The notes below the pieces were generated by a model, which was given only the letters and a program-made list of their open reading frames with translations, was not told the origin of the DNA and did not search any database. Of a DNA stretch of 64,000 nucleotides, positions 17,717 to 30,777 are shown in pieces. The stretch is from Bradyrhizobium liaoningense (GTDB taxonomy: Bacteria; Pseudomonadota; Alphaproteobacteria; Rhizobiales; Xanthobacteraceae): positions 496,001 through 560,000 of the forward strand of contig NZ_JAFCJS010000003.1 in assembly GCF_018130825.1 (NCBI RefSeq), in the 5' to 3' direction. The stretch's first letter is position 1; every line of letters begins with the position of its first letter. Position numbers and translations under genes: made by a program.

Positions 17717-18898
17717 TCAGATGGCCTCAAGGCGAGCCTTCCTATCGTTGAATCCAGTCCACGCGAACGGGAGTGCTACGGCGCAGAGAATTGCCATGGG
17801 AAGGAATGCCGCTCCGGAATAGGAGGCGTATAGACTGCCGGATAACAGCGTCAGTGCCGCAGTTGCCAGGCCTGAGCCAAGCGCGTAGAGGCCTTGTGCT
17901 CCGGCAGCGACACTTCTCGGAATCACGTCAGCCATGATGTGCATGCAAGCGAGATGAAGCAGCGCGAAGGTCAATCCGTGCAATGGCTGTATCAGCGAAA
18001 GCGCCAAGACGGACGTCGTTTGACTTGCAACAGTCCACCTTAGAAGCCCAGCGACAGCTGCCAAGACAGCCGCCCAACGGGCGCCAAACTGGTCGAGCAC
18101 TGCCGGACCAACGAGTGAAAACACTAAGACCTCGGCCAGCACGGCCTCCGACCACAGGACACTAATTACCGAAGCGCTGATGCCAGCATCACTCCACCGG
18201 ATTACGGCAAATGCATCATGCGTTGCGTGGCTGCCATATACCAAACTTGAAACCAAGATCACGCTTCGAAACTGCGGGATCCTAAACAGGGCTTTGACCT
18301 CAACTAAAGGAGAAGAATGCGAACGCTGCAATGGGATCCGATTCGTCACACCCGGTACCAATCCCGTGGCGCCACTTGCCGCAATCAGGAACGCGGCATT
18401 CATCCAGATCACGGGCGTGAGATCGTCAGGCCTTATGAGCTGCCCAACGATGAGCGTGCCCGCTACGAAAGCGGCCGAAGCCGAGCCGCGGACCCAGCCG
18501 TACCCGAACGGTCGTCCCGCCATTCGCGGGCTGGCGATGCTAACAGCCAGCGCGTCGGCGATGGAAGTCGTGGGGGCAAGAGCGGCAGCTTGCATCAACG
18601 CAACAAGAACAAGCAGCCAGAAAGGTCTCGCCCAGATCAGTGCGAGGGCTGCCGCAGCAGCTGAGGCAGCACAACTCGCGAGTACGAGGCGCCACGATCC
18701 GAACTGATCGGCCAGGATTGCAACCAATGGTCCAAAGATTAGGCGCGTGAGTAATCCAAGGCTCAATATCAAACCGATCTGTTCAGGAGCGAGAGCTCTT
18801 GTTTCGAAGAACTTTGGCCAGAACGGAGATGCCACGCCGAACGCTGCGTACAAAGCGATGTACAGAACAATGTAGGCGATCGGCCCAGGAAGGCGCAT
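17717..18898 (-). CDS. MFS transporter, MFS_1-like (phenylpropionate permease-like) group
   Basis: A 393-residue, 12-segment carrier. It begins RLPGPIAYIVLYIALYAAFG, then APEQIGLILSLGLLTRLIFGP and the cytoplasmic-loop type segment near ADQFGSWRLVLA. The arrangement (short N-terminus, PFWPKFFETRAL after the first segment) is that of the MFS_1-like/HcaT group, often annotated as phenylpropionate or nucleoside-type permeases. The substrate cannot be told. It stands alone on the minus strand. Confidence 0.85.
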   Translation of the reverse strand: MRLPGPIAYIVLYIALYAAFGVASPFWPKFFETRALAPEQIGLILSLGLLTRLIFGPLVAILADQFGSWRLVLASCAASAAAAALALIWARPFWLLVLVALMQAAALAPTTSIADALAVSIASPRMAGRPFGYGWVRGSASAAFVAGTLIVGQLIRPDDLTPVIWMNAAFLIAASGATGLVPGVTNRIPLQRSHSSPLVEVKALFRIPQFRSVILVSSLVYGSHATHDAFAVIRWSDAGISASVISVLWSEAVLAEVLVFSLVGPAVLDQFGARWAAVLAAVAGLLRWTVASQTTSVLALSLIQPLHGLTFALLHLACMHIMADVIPRSVAAGAQGLYALGSGLATAALTLLSGSLYASYSGAAFLPMAILCAVALPFAWTGFNDRKARLEAI

Positions 18899-19119
18899 GT
18901 CGCAGCCGTGCGGTTAAATCTCGATACAGTCGCGCCTCTGCCGCGTCTGAGCTCGCCGCTCCAAGCGGCTATGGAGAGCGGATTGCGAACGCTGATCAGC
19001 CTGTTCGGGCGGGTTGATCCTATCAGTACCAGTGCTCATCGTTTCGCGAACCAACAAACGCGTCCCACGTTGATTTGGCTCCAGGCTCCAGCAGAAAGCT
19101 TGGTTAATAAACGTCAGCC

Positions 19120-19335
19120 ATGCCGACCAGCTCCTATCACGATCTCCGTGCCGCCAGTGAGGATGACCAAGTTTATCTTGAATCGCTGATCCGCGAGGAT
19201 TTCGAGCGATGCCATCCCGGAGAAACGCTGGAAGATCTCAAGCGGCGGGCGTCGTTTTCCAGGGAGGATAGGGGCTTGTTGCGGGATTGGATGGCGGTGG
19301 CGGCGGCTCGCGCGGCGGCTGCCGGTCGCAAGTAA
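19120..19335 (+). CDS. Conserved hypothetical protein (71 aa)
   Basis: PTSSYHDLRAASEDDQVYLE then DFERCHPGETLEDLKRRASF and a terminal Ala-rich helix ending AAAGRK. The acidic/basic alternation and defined C-terminal helix look protein-like. Similar short proteins ending in WMAVAAARA-type helices exist in Bradyrhizobium (recollection). No function known. Confidence 0.6.
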   Translation: MPTSSYHDLRAASEDDQVYLESLIREDFERCHPGETLEDLKRRASFSREDRGLLRDWMAVAAARAAAAGRK

Positions 19336-19600
19336 TCGGGACGGGCATTCAACCTCCAGCGGGGTTCATCTGAGCCCAGGCTAGCTGCAATGGCAGATTG
19401 CTCTCCCCCGGGCAGCCCCTCGGCTTGACAGAACAGGGGGAATTCGTACCAAAATGACCGTCCGGGAGCTGTTCGAGTCAAGGTGCCTGCTCAAGGGCCT
19501 TGGCCTTGTCTTCGCGAAATCACAACCAGTCAACGAGCTATGCCGGTCGGGCGGAGCAAAGCCTGTGCGCCGGCGCGCGCCCGCACGATCGGAAAGGCAA

Positions 19601-21115
19601 ATGAACATCGCGGAAAGCAGCACCAAGACCAACGCCATTTCCACCGGCATCGCCGGCTTTGACGGCATCCTCGATGGTGGATACGCATCGAACCGTGTCC
19701 ACCTGATTGAGGGCCAGCCTGGAACTGGAAAGACGACGCTTGCCCTTCAGTTTCTGCTCGATGGTGCATTTAGGGGTGAGCGCTGTCTCTATATCACACT
19801 TTCAGAGAGCAAGGACGAACTGAGACAAGTTGCCGAAACCCACGGTTGGAATCTTGAGGGGATCGAGATCTTTGAGCTAGTCCCCGCCGAACTCAGCCTA
19901 GATCCCAAGCAGCAACAGACGGTGGTCTACGCCTCTGATCTCGAACTCGGCGAAACCACAAAGATGACTTTCGATGAAGTGAAGCGGGTTGCCCCTGCCC
20001 GGGTGGTTTTTGACAGTCTCTCCGAAATCAGGCTCCTCGCCCAGAACCCGCTACGCTACCGCCGGCAGGTAATTGCTCTGAAGCATTTCCTGGCTCAGGA
20101 GCGATGCACGGGGCTATTTCTGGACGATCTCACGGATCAAGCCGACGACCTCAATTTGCACAGTCTTGTGCATGGCGTAATCAGGCTCGAACATTACGCC
20201 CTGCAATACGGCGCCGAGCGCCGCAGGCTGCGTATCTTCAAGATGCGCGGACGCAGCTTCCGCGGCGGCTTCCATGATTTCGTCATCCGAAAGGGCGGCA
20301 TCGTTCTTTTTCCACGCCTGGTCGCAGCCGAGCACGTCGACGGCACGGCCGCGGCCGAGCCGCTTATGAGCGGGATTGACGAGCTGGACCAGTTGCTGGG
20401 TCGTGGGCTCGACCGCGGCACCAATACTCTCTTGATGGGACCGTCTGGCTCCGGGAAATCATCTATCGCCCTGCAATTTGTCATGGCGGCGCTCGGTCGC
20501 GGCGAACGCGCCCTCTTTGTCACCTTCGACGAGACCAAGGCGATCCTGACCAAGCGCGCAGCTGGGATGGGTTGGCTACTGGAACAGCCGATCGCATCAC
20601 GGCAACTGGTCCTTGAGCAGGTCGACCCGGCAGAACTTTCTCCCGGAGAATTAACCGGGATGGTCCGCAGGCACGTCGAGGCGGACAATGTTCGGGTCGT
20701 GGTGCTGGACAGCTTGAGCGGCTATCAAAACGCCATTCCTGCCGAGCAGTTCATGCTGCTGTTGATGCATGAAATGCTGACTTATCTGAATCATCGCGGC
20801 GTTGTGACGATCCTGACTCTTGCCCAGCACGGACTTGTCGGCTCGATGCAATCCAGCGTCGACCTGACCTATCTCAGCGACACGGTCCTGCTTTTGCGCT
20901 TCTTCGAGGCCGCTGGAAAGATCCGTCGTGCAATTTCGGTCCTGAAGAAGCGCACCGGGCGGCACGAAGACGAAATCCGAGAGTACCGGCTCGATAATCA
21001 CGGGATCCGCGTCGGCCCCCCTCTGGCGGAATTCCAGGGTGTCTTGTCAGGCTCGCCGATCTATACCGGCCAGCAGGGCGCGCTGCTTACGGCGAGGATC
21101 AATGGGCAGCCGTGA
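19601..21115 (+). CDS. KaiC-like double RecA-domain ATPase
   Basis: A 504-residue protein with two KaiC/RecA-type domains in tandem. Walker A motifs are GQPGTGKT (38-45) and GPSGSGKS (280-287), each opening with the KaiC-style STGIAGFDGILDGGY and MSGIDELDQLLGRGL sequences. No KaiA or KaiB is seen, and circadian function is not implied. In non-cyanobacteria such proteins are linked to signalling and stress adaptation. The ATG at 19601 follows GGAAAGGCAA; the open frame upstream is not KaiC-like. It overlaps the hybrid kinase at 21102 by 14 bases, so the two work as a unit. Confidence 0.9.
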   Translation: MNIAESSTKTNAISTGIAGFDGILDGGYASNRVHLIEGQPGTGKTTLALQFLLDGAFRGERCLYITLSESKDELRQVAETHGWNLEGIEIFELVPAELSLDPKQQQTVVYASDLELGETTKMTFDEVKRVAPARVVFDSLSEIRLLAQNPLRYRRQVIALKHFLAQERCTGLFLDDLTDQADDLNLHSLVHGVIRLEHYALQYGAERRRLRIFKMRGRSFRGGFHDFVIRKGGIVLFPRLVAAEHVDGTAAAEPLMSGIDELDQLLGRGLDRGTNTLLMGPSGSGKSSIALQFVMAALGRGERALFVTFDETKAILTKRAAGMGWLLEQPIASRQLVLEQVDPAELSPGELTGMVRRHVEADNVRVVVLDSLSGYQNAIPAEQFMLLLMHEMLTYLNHRGVVTILTLAQHGLVGSMQSSVDLTYLSDTVLLLRFFEAAGKIRRAISVLKKRTGRHEDEIREYRLDNHGIRVGPPLAEFQGVLSGSPIYTGQQGALLTARINGQP

Positions 21116-22808
21116 ACCAATTCCCAGCTTGCCGGTGCTTGTCTTGGCGCCGTTCGGTCGTGATGCCGCTGTGGTTTGTAGGACGCTACGCGATGCCGGC
21201 ATCGAAGCTTTGGAGCAGTCTAGCCTGTCTGAATTGGTGGCCAACCTGGACCAGGCAGCTGCGGCCGTGATTGCGGAGGAGGCGCTGTTTCACGAGTATC
21301 GAGGCGCGCTAGCCCAGTGGATCGCTCGCCAACCGCCATGGTCGGATTTCCCCTTCGTGCTGCTAACCTTACGAACAGGCCAAAACGGTCCGGCCTTGAC
21401 CGAGCTGATCGAGCTCCTTGGTCACGCTACCGTACTGGAACGACCGTTGGCCGCGACGTCGCTCAAGAGTGCAGTCTTGGCAGCCGTGCGCGGCCGCAGG
21501 CGACAGCGCCAGGCCGAGCAATATCTTCGGCAATTGAAGGATCTGGCTGACACACTCGAGCGGCGCGTGGAAGAGCGGACAGAGCAGCTCTCGCAGGCAA
21601 ACAGGCGGTTAACAGAGGAAATGGCGGAACGTGAACGCACCGAACTCGCGTTGCGCCAGGCACAGAAGATGGAAGCGGTGGGGCAACTCACGGGCGGTAT
21701 TGCGCACGACTTCAACAATTTGCTGATGGCGATTATGGGAAATCTTGAGCTGATTGCCGCCCGGGTGGATGAGGAAAAGATTCAGCGATACGTCCGCAAT
21801 GCCATGCATGGAGCGCAACGCGGGGCCAAGCTCGTTGGCCAGTTATTGACGTTTTCTCGCAAGCAGCATCTTGCCCCCGAGCCCGTCGACGTTAATCACC
21901 TGGTACGCACGGTCGCGGAGCTGTTGTCTCGAACGCTGGGAGCCTCGATACAGGTGGATGTGGTGACACAAGACGGTCTTTGGCCTGCTCTGGTCGACGC
22001 AACGCAGCTCGAGCTGATGCTGCTCAATCTCGCCATCAACGCGCGAGACGCGATGCCGGATGGGGGCCTCCTGACGATAGAAACGACCATTTTCGATAGC
22101 GTCCCAGAGGATATGCAAACCGACCTGAAGCAAGGGCAATACGTATCGATAGCAGTGAAAGACACCGGAACCGGAATGCCGCCCGAGGTTCTGGCCAGAG
22201 CTTTCGATCCTTTCTTCACCACGAAGGCGCCCGGCAAGGGAACTGGACTCGGATTGTCGCAGGTGTACGGCTTCGCCCATCAATCTGGTGGGACAGCGAC
22301 AATTGAAAGTGAAATTGGTCGAGGGACGGTGGTGCGCATTTTGTTACCACGGTCGACGGACCCTGTGATCGGAGAGAACCGGCAAACGGGAACTCCCCGT
22401 ATGGGAGCAAGAGAGCGCATTCTTGTCGTGGACGACGATGCGAGCGTGCTGGAAACGACGCGGAGCATGCTTGACGATCTTGGATATCGGGCGATCGCCG
22501 CTGATAATTTGGATGCCGCGCTTAAGGCAATTTCCGATCAGGTAATCGACTTGGCCATCGTCGATCTCGCGATGCCTGGTGTATCGGGACTCGATGTCGG
22601 ATTAGAACTTCGGCGGCGGCAGCCCGGTCTGCCCATAGTGTATTGCAGCGGTTATCCGGATCTAATCGAGGAGACTGGGAAACGTCTAAACGGTGGCCTT
22701 TTGCTCAGTAAGCCCTATTCCACCCGAGAACTCTCCGCCAAGCTCGAGGCGATGCTTGGCACTAGCTCCATGCATCGCTCCGTTGAAGGCGTCGTCGGGC
22801 CTTCGTAG
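21102..22808 (+). CDS. Hybrid sensor histidine kinase with pseudo-receiver and receiver domains
   Basis: 568 residues. Residues about 10-130 resemble a receiver fold without an evident acceptor Asp. A coiled coil follows (about 135-190), then the HisKA domain with phosphorylation site GGIAHDFNNLLM (His202). The HATPase domain has NLAINARDAMPDGG, DTGTGMPPEV and GTGLGLSQVYGF. A C-terminal receiver carries IVDLAMPGVSG and SKPYSTREL. No membrane segment is present, so it is cytoplasmic. Start chosen at the ATG inside the KaiC-like gene's end. The pairing suggests the ATPase passes a signal to the kinase or the reverse. Confidence 0.92.
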   Translation: MGSREPIPSLPVLVLAPFGRDAAVVCRTLRDAGIEALEQSSLSELVANLDQAAAAVIAEEALFHEYRGALAQWIARQPPWSDFPFVLLTLRTGQNGPALTELIELLGHATVLERPLAATSLKSAVLAAVRGRRRQRQAEQYLRQLKDLADTLERRVEERTEQLSQANRRLTEEMAERERTELALRQAQKMEAVGQLTGGIAHDFNNLLMAIMGNLELIAARVDEEKIQRYVRNAMHGAQRGAKLVGQLLTFSRKQHLAPEPVDVNHLVRTVAELLSRTLGASIQVDVVTQDGLWPALVDATQLELMLLNLAINARDAMPDGGLLTIETTIFDSVPEDMQTDLKQGQYVSIAVKDTGTGMPPEVLARAFDPFFTTKAPGKGTGLGLSQVYGFAHQSGGTATIESEIGRGTVVRILLPRSTDPVIGENRQTGTPRMGARERILVVDDDASVLETTRSMLDDLGYRAIAADNLDAALKAISDQVIDLAIVDLAMPGVSGLDVGLELRRRQPGLPIVYCSGYPDLIEETGKRLNGGLLLSKPYSTRELSAKLEAMLGTSSMHRSVEGVVGPS

Positions 22809-22892
22809 TGGCCCGCCGGAAGCGGCTGGGCTTTTCGAAACCACGTAGTTTGGTCGGATGGCCCTGCGTGAGAAGGCCTTTGAGGTGCGGTT

Positions 22893-23087
22893 TCAGTCGA
22901 GTCCGGTTCGCAAGAGGGCGCGAGCCAATTCGAGCTCACTGATCGCTTGGCGTAGCGATCTACGGGCCGCTCTCTTATCACCGTTCGCGCAAGCTATTTT
23001 GAGTTCTTTGAGGTACTCAGCCGCGGCCTCCGCCTGCGCGACCAGATCTGCGGCACCTCCAAAACTCGTTTTCCGTTTTGTGTCCAT
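22893..23087 (-). CDS. Conserved hypothetical small protein (64 aa)
   Basis: DTKRKTSFGGAADLVAQAEA, then a long helix with EYLKELKIACANGDKRAARR and LELARALLRTGLD. It looks like a helical bundle protein. An alternative GTG start at 23126 adds 13 residues. Ribosome site weak. No function known. Confidence 0.5.
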   Translation of the reverse strand: MDTKRKTSFGGAADLVAQAEAAAEYLKELKIACANGDKRAARRSLRQAISELELARALLRTGLD

Positions 23088-23279
23088 CGTCGAGCCCGCT
23101 TTCGAGAATTCGCCGGAACTCTGCACCCGTCATGAACCTGCAAAGAGGATAAGAGTGCTGGTTTCTATTTCAAGAGTTCGCCAGCTTGCTCGAAGGTTGG
23201 CGCTCCGAGAAGTCCGCTTTGCGCCAAGCTCGTGAAGACGCGACAGTGACAGCCCGGCTCCATGACCCAACCAGGGTTG

Positions 23280-23303
23280 ATGGGAGAGGAGATCCTCTCC
23301 CAT
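23280..23303 (-). terminator. Terminator-like hairpin after hsp20
   Basis: ATGGGAGAGGA and TCCTCTCCCAT are perfect complements separated by two bases, 10 bases past the stop of the minus-strand hsp20. Confidence 0.6.
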
Positions 23304-23312
23304 CCGTGCGGC

Positions 23313-23810
23313 TTATTTCGAGTTGATCGCAATGCGTTTCACTTTTGATTCCGCTTGCGGCAGCTTAGGCATCGTGATCGTCAGCACACCGTTCTTGAAG
23401 GCAGCCGAGACTTTGTCCTGATCGACATCTTCGATCGGGATCCGTCGCTCAAACCTGCCATAGTAACGTTCGCTGAACTTGCGATCCTTGTCTTCCGTCT
23501 CGGTCTTCTTCTCGCCCTTGATCGATAAGACACCGTTGGTGAGTTCGACCTGGACGTCGTTCTCGTCAAGGCCCGGCAGCTCCGCCGTGACCTTCACGTC
23601 CTTCTCGCTCTCATTGAGCTCGATGCTCGGCCACTTCATTGACTGGTCGAAAAAGCCGCCGCCGAATGGCACGGCATCAAAGCCGCGGAAGACGTCGTCG
23701 AATAGACGATTCATTTCGCGGTGCAGCGTCAGGACGGGGTTGTAGTCTTCGCCGCGACGCGTAGTCAGATCCCGACCGCGGCCCCAGGGGATCAGATCTG
23801 TGATAGCCAT
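23313..23810 (-). CDS. Small heat-shock protein, classical IbpA/Hsp20 class
   Basis: A 165-residue chaperone of a different subgroup from the ROSE-controlled ones. It has the N-terminal TDLIPWGRGRDLTTRRGEDY and MNRLFDDVFRGFD, the crystallin domain with VTAELPGLDENDVQVELTNG and VLSIKGEKKTE, and the end FKNGVLTITMPKLPQ. This is the plant/HSP16.5-like Hsp20 type. AAAGGAGAAAACT precedes the ATG; no ROSE element is seen directly upstream. It lies 81 bases downstream of the hsp20 at 23892 on the same strand and probably shares its transcript. Confidence 0.95.
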   Translation of the reverse strand: MAITDLIPWGRGRDLTTRRGEDYNPVLTLHREMNRLFDDVFRGFDAVPFGGGFFDQSMKWPSIELNESEKDVKVTAELPGLDENDVQVELTNGVLSIKGEKKTETEDKDRKFSERYYGRFERRIPIEDVDQDKVSAAFKNGVLTITMPKLPQAESKVKRIAINSK

Positions 23811-23891
23811 AGTTTTCTCCTTTCTCTATTAAGCAAGCCTCCGCGGGCGCGGCGAAGGCCACGCCGCGAACTCCATCACAAGCAGGCGGTC

Positions 23892-26137
<2,246 letters not shown>

Positions 26138-26139
26138 TC

Positions 26140-26838
26140 ATGGCACCCGTCGAGGTCCCCAACACCGGCTCAACCGGTACTGCATTCACCAAGACCGTCC
26201 CTGCTGAGGACACTGCAGCCTGGGCGCGCTGCCTGGATGGCGATCGGGACGCCTTCCAGCAGGTGGTGACCGCCCACTTGGACGAACTCTTTGCTGCTGC
26301 GCAGCGGGATATTAGCTACCACGTCGCGGTCGGCGACCTCGGAGACGGTGATCTCACGGCTGAGGAGCTCGTCGGCGAGACCTTCCTGCGCGCCTGGCGC
26401 GACCGCCGAAGCCGGCCGCAATCCCTCGGTATTCGCCCCTGGCTGTTGGGGCTGCAGTATCGCGTGCTGATGCGCATCGTGCGGCAGGAGCAACTGCTTC
26501 GGCGTCTCGTGTCCGTCTCGCTCGAGGCGCGCGCGCCGGAGCCGCCCATCTACGACGATGACGAAGGCTTCTGGGAATGGTTCCAGCCGGACGACTTGGT
26601 GCGTTGGGAGGATACCCTCACAGATGACGCCCACCCGGAGCCGGCCATCGAGGCCCTTGAGCAAAATATCCCCGGTCTTTCGTCCCTGGTCCGTCAGGTG
26701 CTGTTCCTGCGGCAAGTCCATCGCCTCAGCTTTGCCGAGATCGCCGCAGGCTTACGGATTTCACGGGAAAGCTTGTCGAAGCTCTGGCGGGAGGGGTGCG
26801 CCAGCTTGGCTGAGGCAATGAGGAGGAATGCAACATGA
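26140..26838 (+). CDS. Sigma-70 family (ECF-like) RNA polymerase sigma factor
   Basis: 232 residues. Region 2 pattern: WARCLDGDRDAFQQVVTAHL and LTAEELVGETFLRAWRDRRS. An unusual acidic/aromatic linker follows (YDDDEGFWEWFQPDD). The C-terminal region-4 helix-turn-helix is VHRLSFAEIAAGLRISRESL. The ATG at 26140 follows GAGGGAGGTGATC. No anti-sigma factor is adjacent; instead the next gene, overlapping by ATGA, is a release-factor-like protein. It probably controls a small regulon that may include its own operon. Confidence 0.8.
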   Translation: MAPVEVPNTGSTGTAFTKTVPAEDTAAWARCLDGDRDAFQQVVTAHLDELFAAAQRDISYHVAVGDLGDGDLTAEELVGETFLRAWRDRRSRPQSLGIRPWLLGLQYRVLMRIVRQEQLLRRLVSVSLEARAPEPPIYDDDEGFWEWFQPDDLVRWEDTLTDDAHPEPAIEALEQNIPGLSSLVRQVLFLRQVHRLSFAEIAAGLRISRESLSKLWREGCASLAEAMRRNAT

Positions 26839-28052
26839 AAGCTCCCAGTCTGGCCATTGACGTGCACCACGCACTCACTTCCGAATTGCGGGACCGGATC
26901 GTCGAGAACGTTCGCACGCGCATCCAGGAGCAATCTTACCGCCTGCTCTCGCCCGAGCATTTGCGGGGGCTTGCTCAACTCGATACCGGCGGCCCTCCTA
27001 TAGTCAGCCTGTATCTGCAGCTGACCCCGGAGCGGCGCAGTGGGCGCGCCTGGCACTCGGCGTTCTCGGCGCTCACGCACACGCTCTCTCAAACGATGGA
27101 CCGCGCTGGGCGCACCGCGGCGGAGGCCGACATCCAGGAGATCAAGCGCGCCCTGATCGATCAGTTGCCCGAACTGGGCCGGGGCGCCGCATTCTTCGCC
27201 TGCCGCGAACGCGGCATCTGGCACCAGATCGCCTTGCCAATTCCGCTGCCTGACCGGATCCATGTCGCGTCACGGCCTTACTTGCGGCCGCTACTGCGCA
27301 GCTGGGGTCGCAGCGACCGCATGTTGCTTGCCCTCCTCTCGCGGGAGCAGAGCCGGTTTCTTATCAGCCACCTCGGCTCGGTCGAAGAGATCTACCGGGT
27401 CGGGGGTCAGCGCATCCGCGGCATGCTGACGGACCGGATCCCTCGCGACCGCCGCGACGCGCTGGCAAACAAGCTCCTCAAGGCCGAGGCCAAGGCCCTG
27501 GCGTCGATCGCCGAGATGATCGGACGAGAGTTCGAAACCTCCCACCTCTTGCTTTGCGCCCCGCCTGACATGAGCGCTGCATTTCGCGACCATCTGTCCA
27601 AGCTCTCTCTCACCCGGCTCCTGCCATTTGAGACGAGCATCCATGCATCCCCAGCAGAGGTCGGCGCCGCGGCCGCGCCGATGCAAGAGCAGATCAGAGC
27701 CCGCGCGGAGCGCGAGCTTGTTGACCGGCTGAGCGAGGCCGCCCCAGCGGCGGTTTCGGCGGGAACGCAGGAGACGCTGGATTGCCTGTGTGAGGGGCGC
27801 GTCCTCATTTTGATCGCCGATGACAGCTACGTCGCGCGCGGCAGCCATTGCCGGCATTGCCAGGGCCTGTTTGAAGCCACCCAGCTCTCGAGCTGCCCGA
27901 TCTGCGGCGGCGCCGAGCTGGAAACGGTCGACGACCTCGTGGAGGCGGCGCTTCAGCAAGCGCTCGAGCGCAACGCGCAGATCACATTCGTCCGCGATCC
28001 CGCGGCTCGGTCGGCCATTGCCGCGCCACTGCGCGCCTTGCTGCGATACTGA
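26835..28052 (+). CDS. Bacterial archaeo-eukaryotic release factor (baeRF)-like protein with zinc ribbon
   Basis: 405 residues. The N-terminal half contains IVSLYLQLTPERRSGRAWHS, a pattern typical of baeRF proteins, which share the eRF1/Pelota middle and C-terminal folds. A central region follows with LLALLSREQSRFLISHLGSV. Near the C-terminus is a four-Cys zinc ribbon (Cys339, Cys342, Cys354, Cys357: HCRHCQG and CPICGG) after a VLILIADDSYVA strand. This family is proposed to act on stalled or dormant ribosomes. It overlaps the sigma-factor gene by ATGA. Assignment is by pattern, so the subfamily is unsure. Confidence 0.75.
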   Translation: MKAPSLAIDVHHALTSELRDRIVENVRTRIQEQSYRLLSPEHLRGLAQLDTGGPPIVSLYLQLTPERRSGRAWHSAFSALTHTLSQTMDRAGRTAAEADIQEIKRALIDQLPELGRGAAFFACRERGIWHQIALPIPLPDRIHVASRPYLRPLLRSWGRSDRMLLALLSREQSRFLISHLGSVEEIYRVGGQRIRGMLTDRIPRDRRDALANKLLKAEAKALASIAEMIGREFETSHLLLCAPPDMSAAFRDHLSKLSLTRLLPFETSIHASPAEVGAAAAPMQEQIRARAERELVDRLSEAAPAAVSAGTQETLDCLCEGRVLILIADDSYVARGSHCRHCQGLFEATQLSSCPICGGAELETVDDLVEAALQQALERNAQITFVRDPAARSAIAAPLRALLRY

Positions 28053-28488
28053 GCAATGGTGGCCCACATTCCGGCCGCCACTGCGTCTGGTCAGGAACAA
28101 CCTTTGCCCCGTCCGGAGAAAGTCCTGACGGACGCTGATGACCGTCGGCGCCGGAACGCGATTCCCTCGACATGCTGTCCGCAGGGAAGCGCACGGTCTT
28201 CGAAGCACGATGTCCCACGGACGCGCCGAAAAACGCCGGCCGATCCCCCGGAGTTTCGCGTTTGGCAAGAGTAAGCCCGGCAAATCGAACACCGAGCTTT
28301 GAGCTGGCCAAGCGCGCGGTCCATGCCCGAATTGCTGAAGCCACTGTGCCGGTCCTTCAAGTGCACAGACCACGAGCTACGCGGCTCGCGATGGGCTCTT
28401 GAAAATCACAGTTATCAAACCCAGGTGATTCTGCGGCTGGTATTTCCAGCCGCAGAAACTCGACAACTGGAGAGTTGGAGGAGAAGCC
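28053..28488 (+). other. Gene-free leader region ahead of the decayed groES
   Basis: No credible frame. It holds a CTTGAAA (28399-28405) that could be a heat-shock -35 box, the strong hairpin at 28429-28457, and GGAGGAG just before the degraded groES start. Confidence 0.45.
28429..28457 (+). promoter_or_regulatory. Perfect 12-bp hairpin in the groESL2 leader
   Basis: TTCTGCGGCTGG, loop TATTT, CCAGCCGCAGAA. It lies after the possible promoter and before the groES remnant; it could be an RNA stability or attenuation structure. It is not a CIRCE element or a ROSE element. Confidence 0.55.
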
Positions 28489-28776
28489 ATAAGGTTACGT
28501 GTGTTGCGCGCTCGGGAAGCGCATCAGGTCCGGTGCGAAACCGCCCTGACGGTATCATCATTCCGACACGGCGAGCGAGAAGCCGCACGAGGATGACGTC
28601 CTTGCGGTCCAGCCTGAAAAATTCATGACTATGACATTAGGGCTGGTGACCGCATTTGGTCGGCAAAATGGTCGTGAATGGCGATCGACGTCGACGGAAT
28701 CGAGCACCTGATCATGAAACAGAAGGACGCCTTGGTCATGCTGACAGCATGTGCAACCGAGAGGAAGGTCGTTTGA
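28489..28776 (+). pseudogene. Decayed groES upstream of the second groEL
   Basis: Clear remains of groES in broken frames. An ATA stands at the start position behind [20 protein letters not shown] of intact GroES corresponds to DGIIIP, a one-base shift, then DTASEKP. Further on GDRIWSAKWS is followed by an in-frame TGA. The end, IEHLIMKQKDALVML, matches [15 protein letters not shown] and runs to a stop at 28776. Start-codon loss, a frameshift and an internal stop together make a functional product very unlikely. groEL follows after 61 bases. Confidence 0.85.
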
Positions 28777-28804
28777 CCGCGAAAGCCATGAATGGGCGGC
28801 TTAG

Positions 28805-30475
<1,671 letters not shown>

Positions 30476-30777
30476 GAGTGGAGGGAACAGCGTGCCGAGA
30501 AAGGATCGGCTTGTTCGGCACAAAGCAACGGCGCGCCAGTTTTACTTTGTCATACAGCGTGCGCGTCCCGTGCTGAAATTCTGGCTCTGCATCAGTCGAC
30601 CGAGTAGGCAAGCTGGAGGAAGTCGTTCCCGAGTGCAGATGCAACTGACGAAGCGGTCAGAATCTTGAACAACAATTGCTTCCATAAGCGGTGGCAATTG
30701 CATTCCCAGCGGCGCGTGCCGATATCCGCGTGGGGGCGCCGGCACAAATGACCGCCGGCAGAGGCACAGCGGGTTTC

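Noticed and set aside
27291..28373. Minus-strand frame of 360 codons
   Set aside because: Antisense shadow of the baeRF-like gene with low-complexity Arg/Gly composition.
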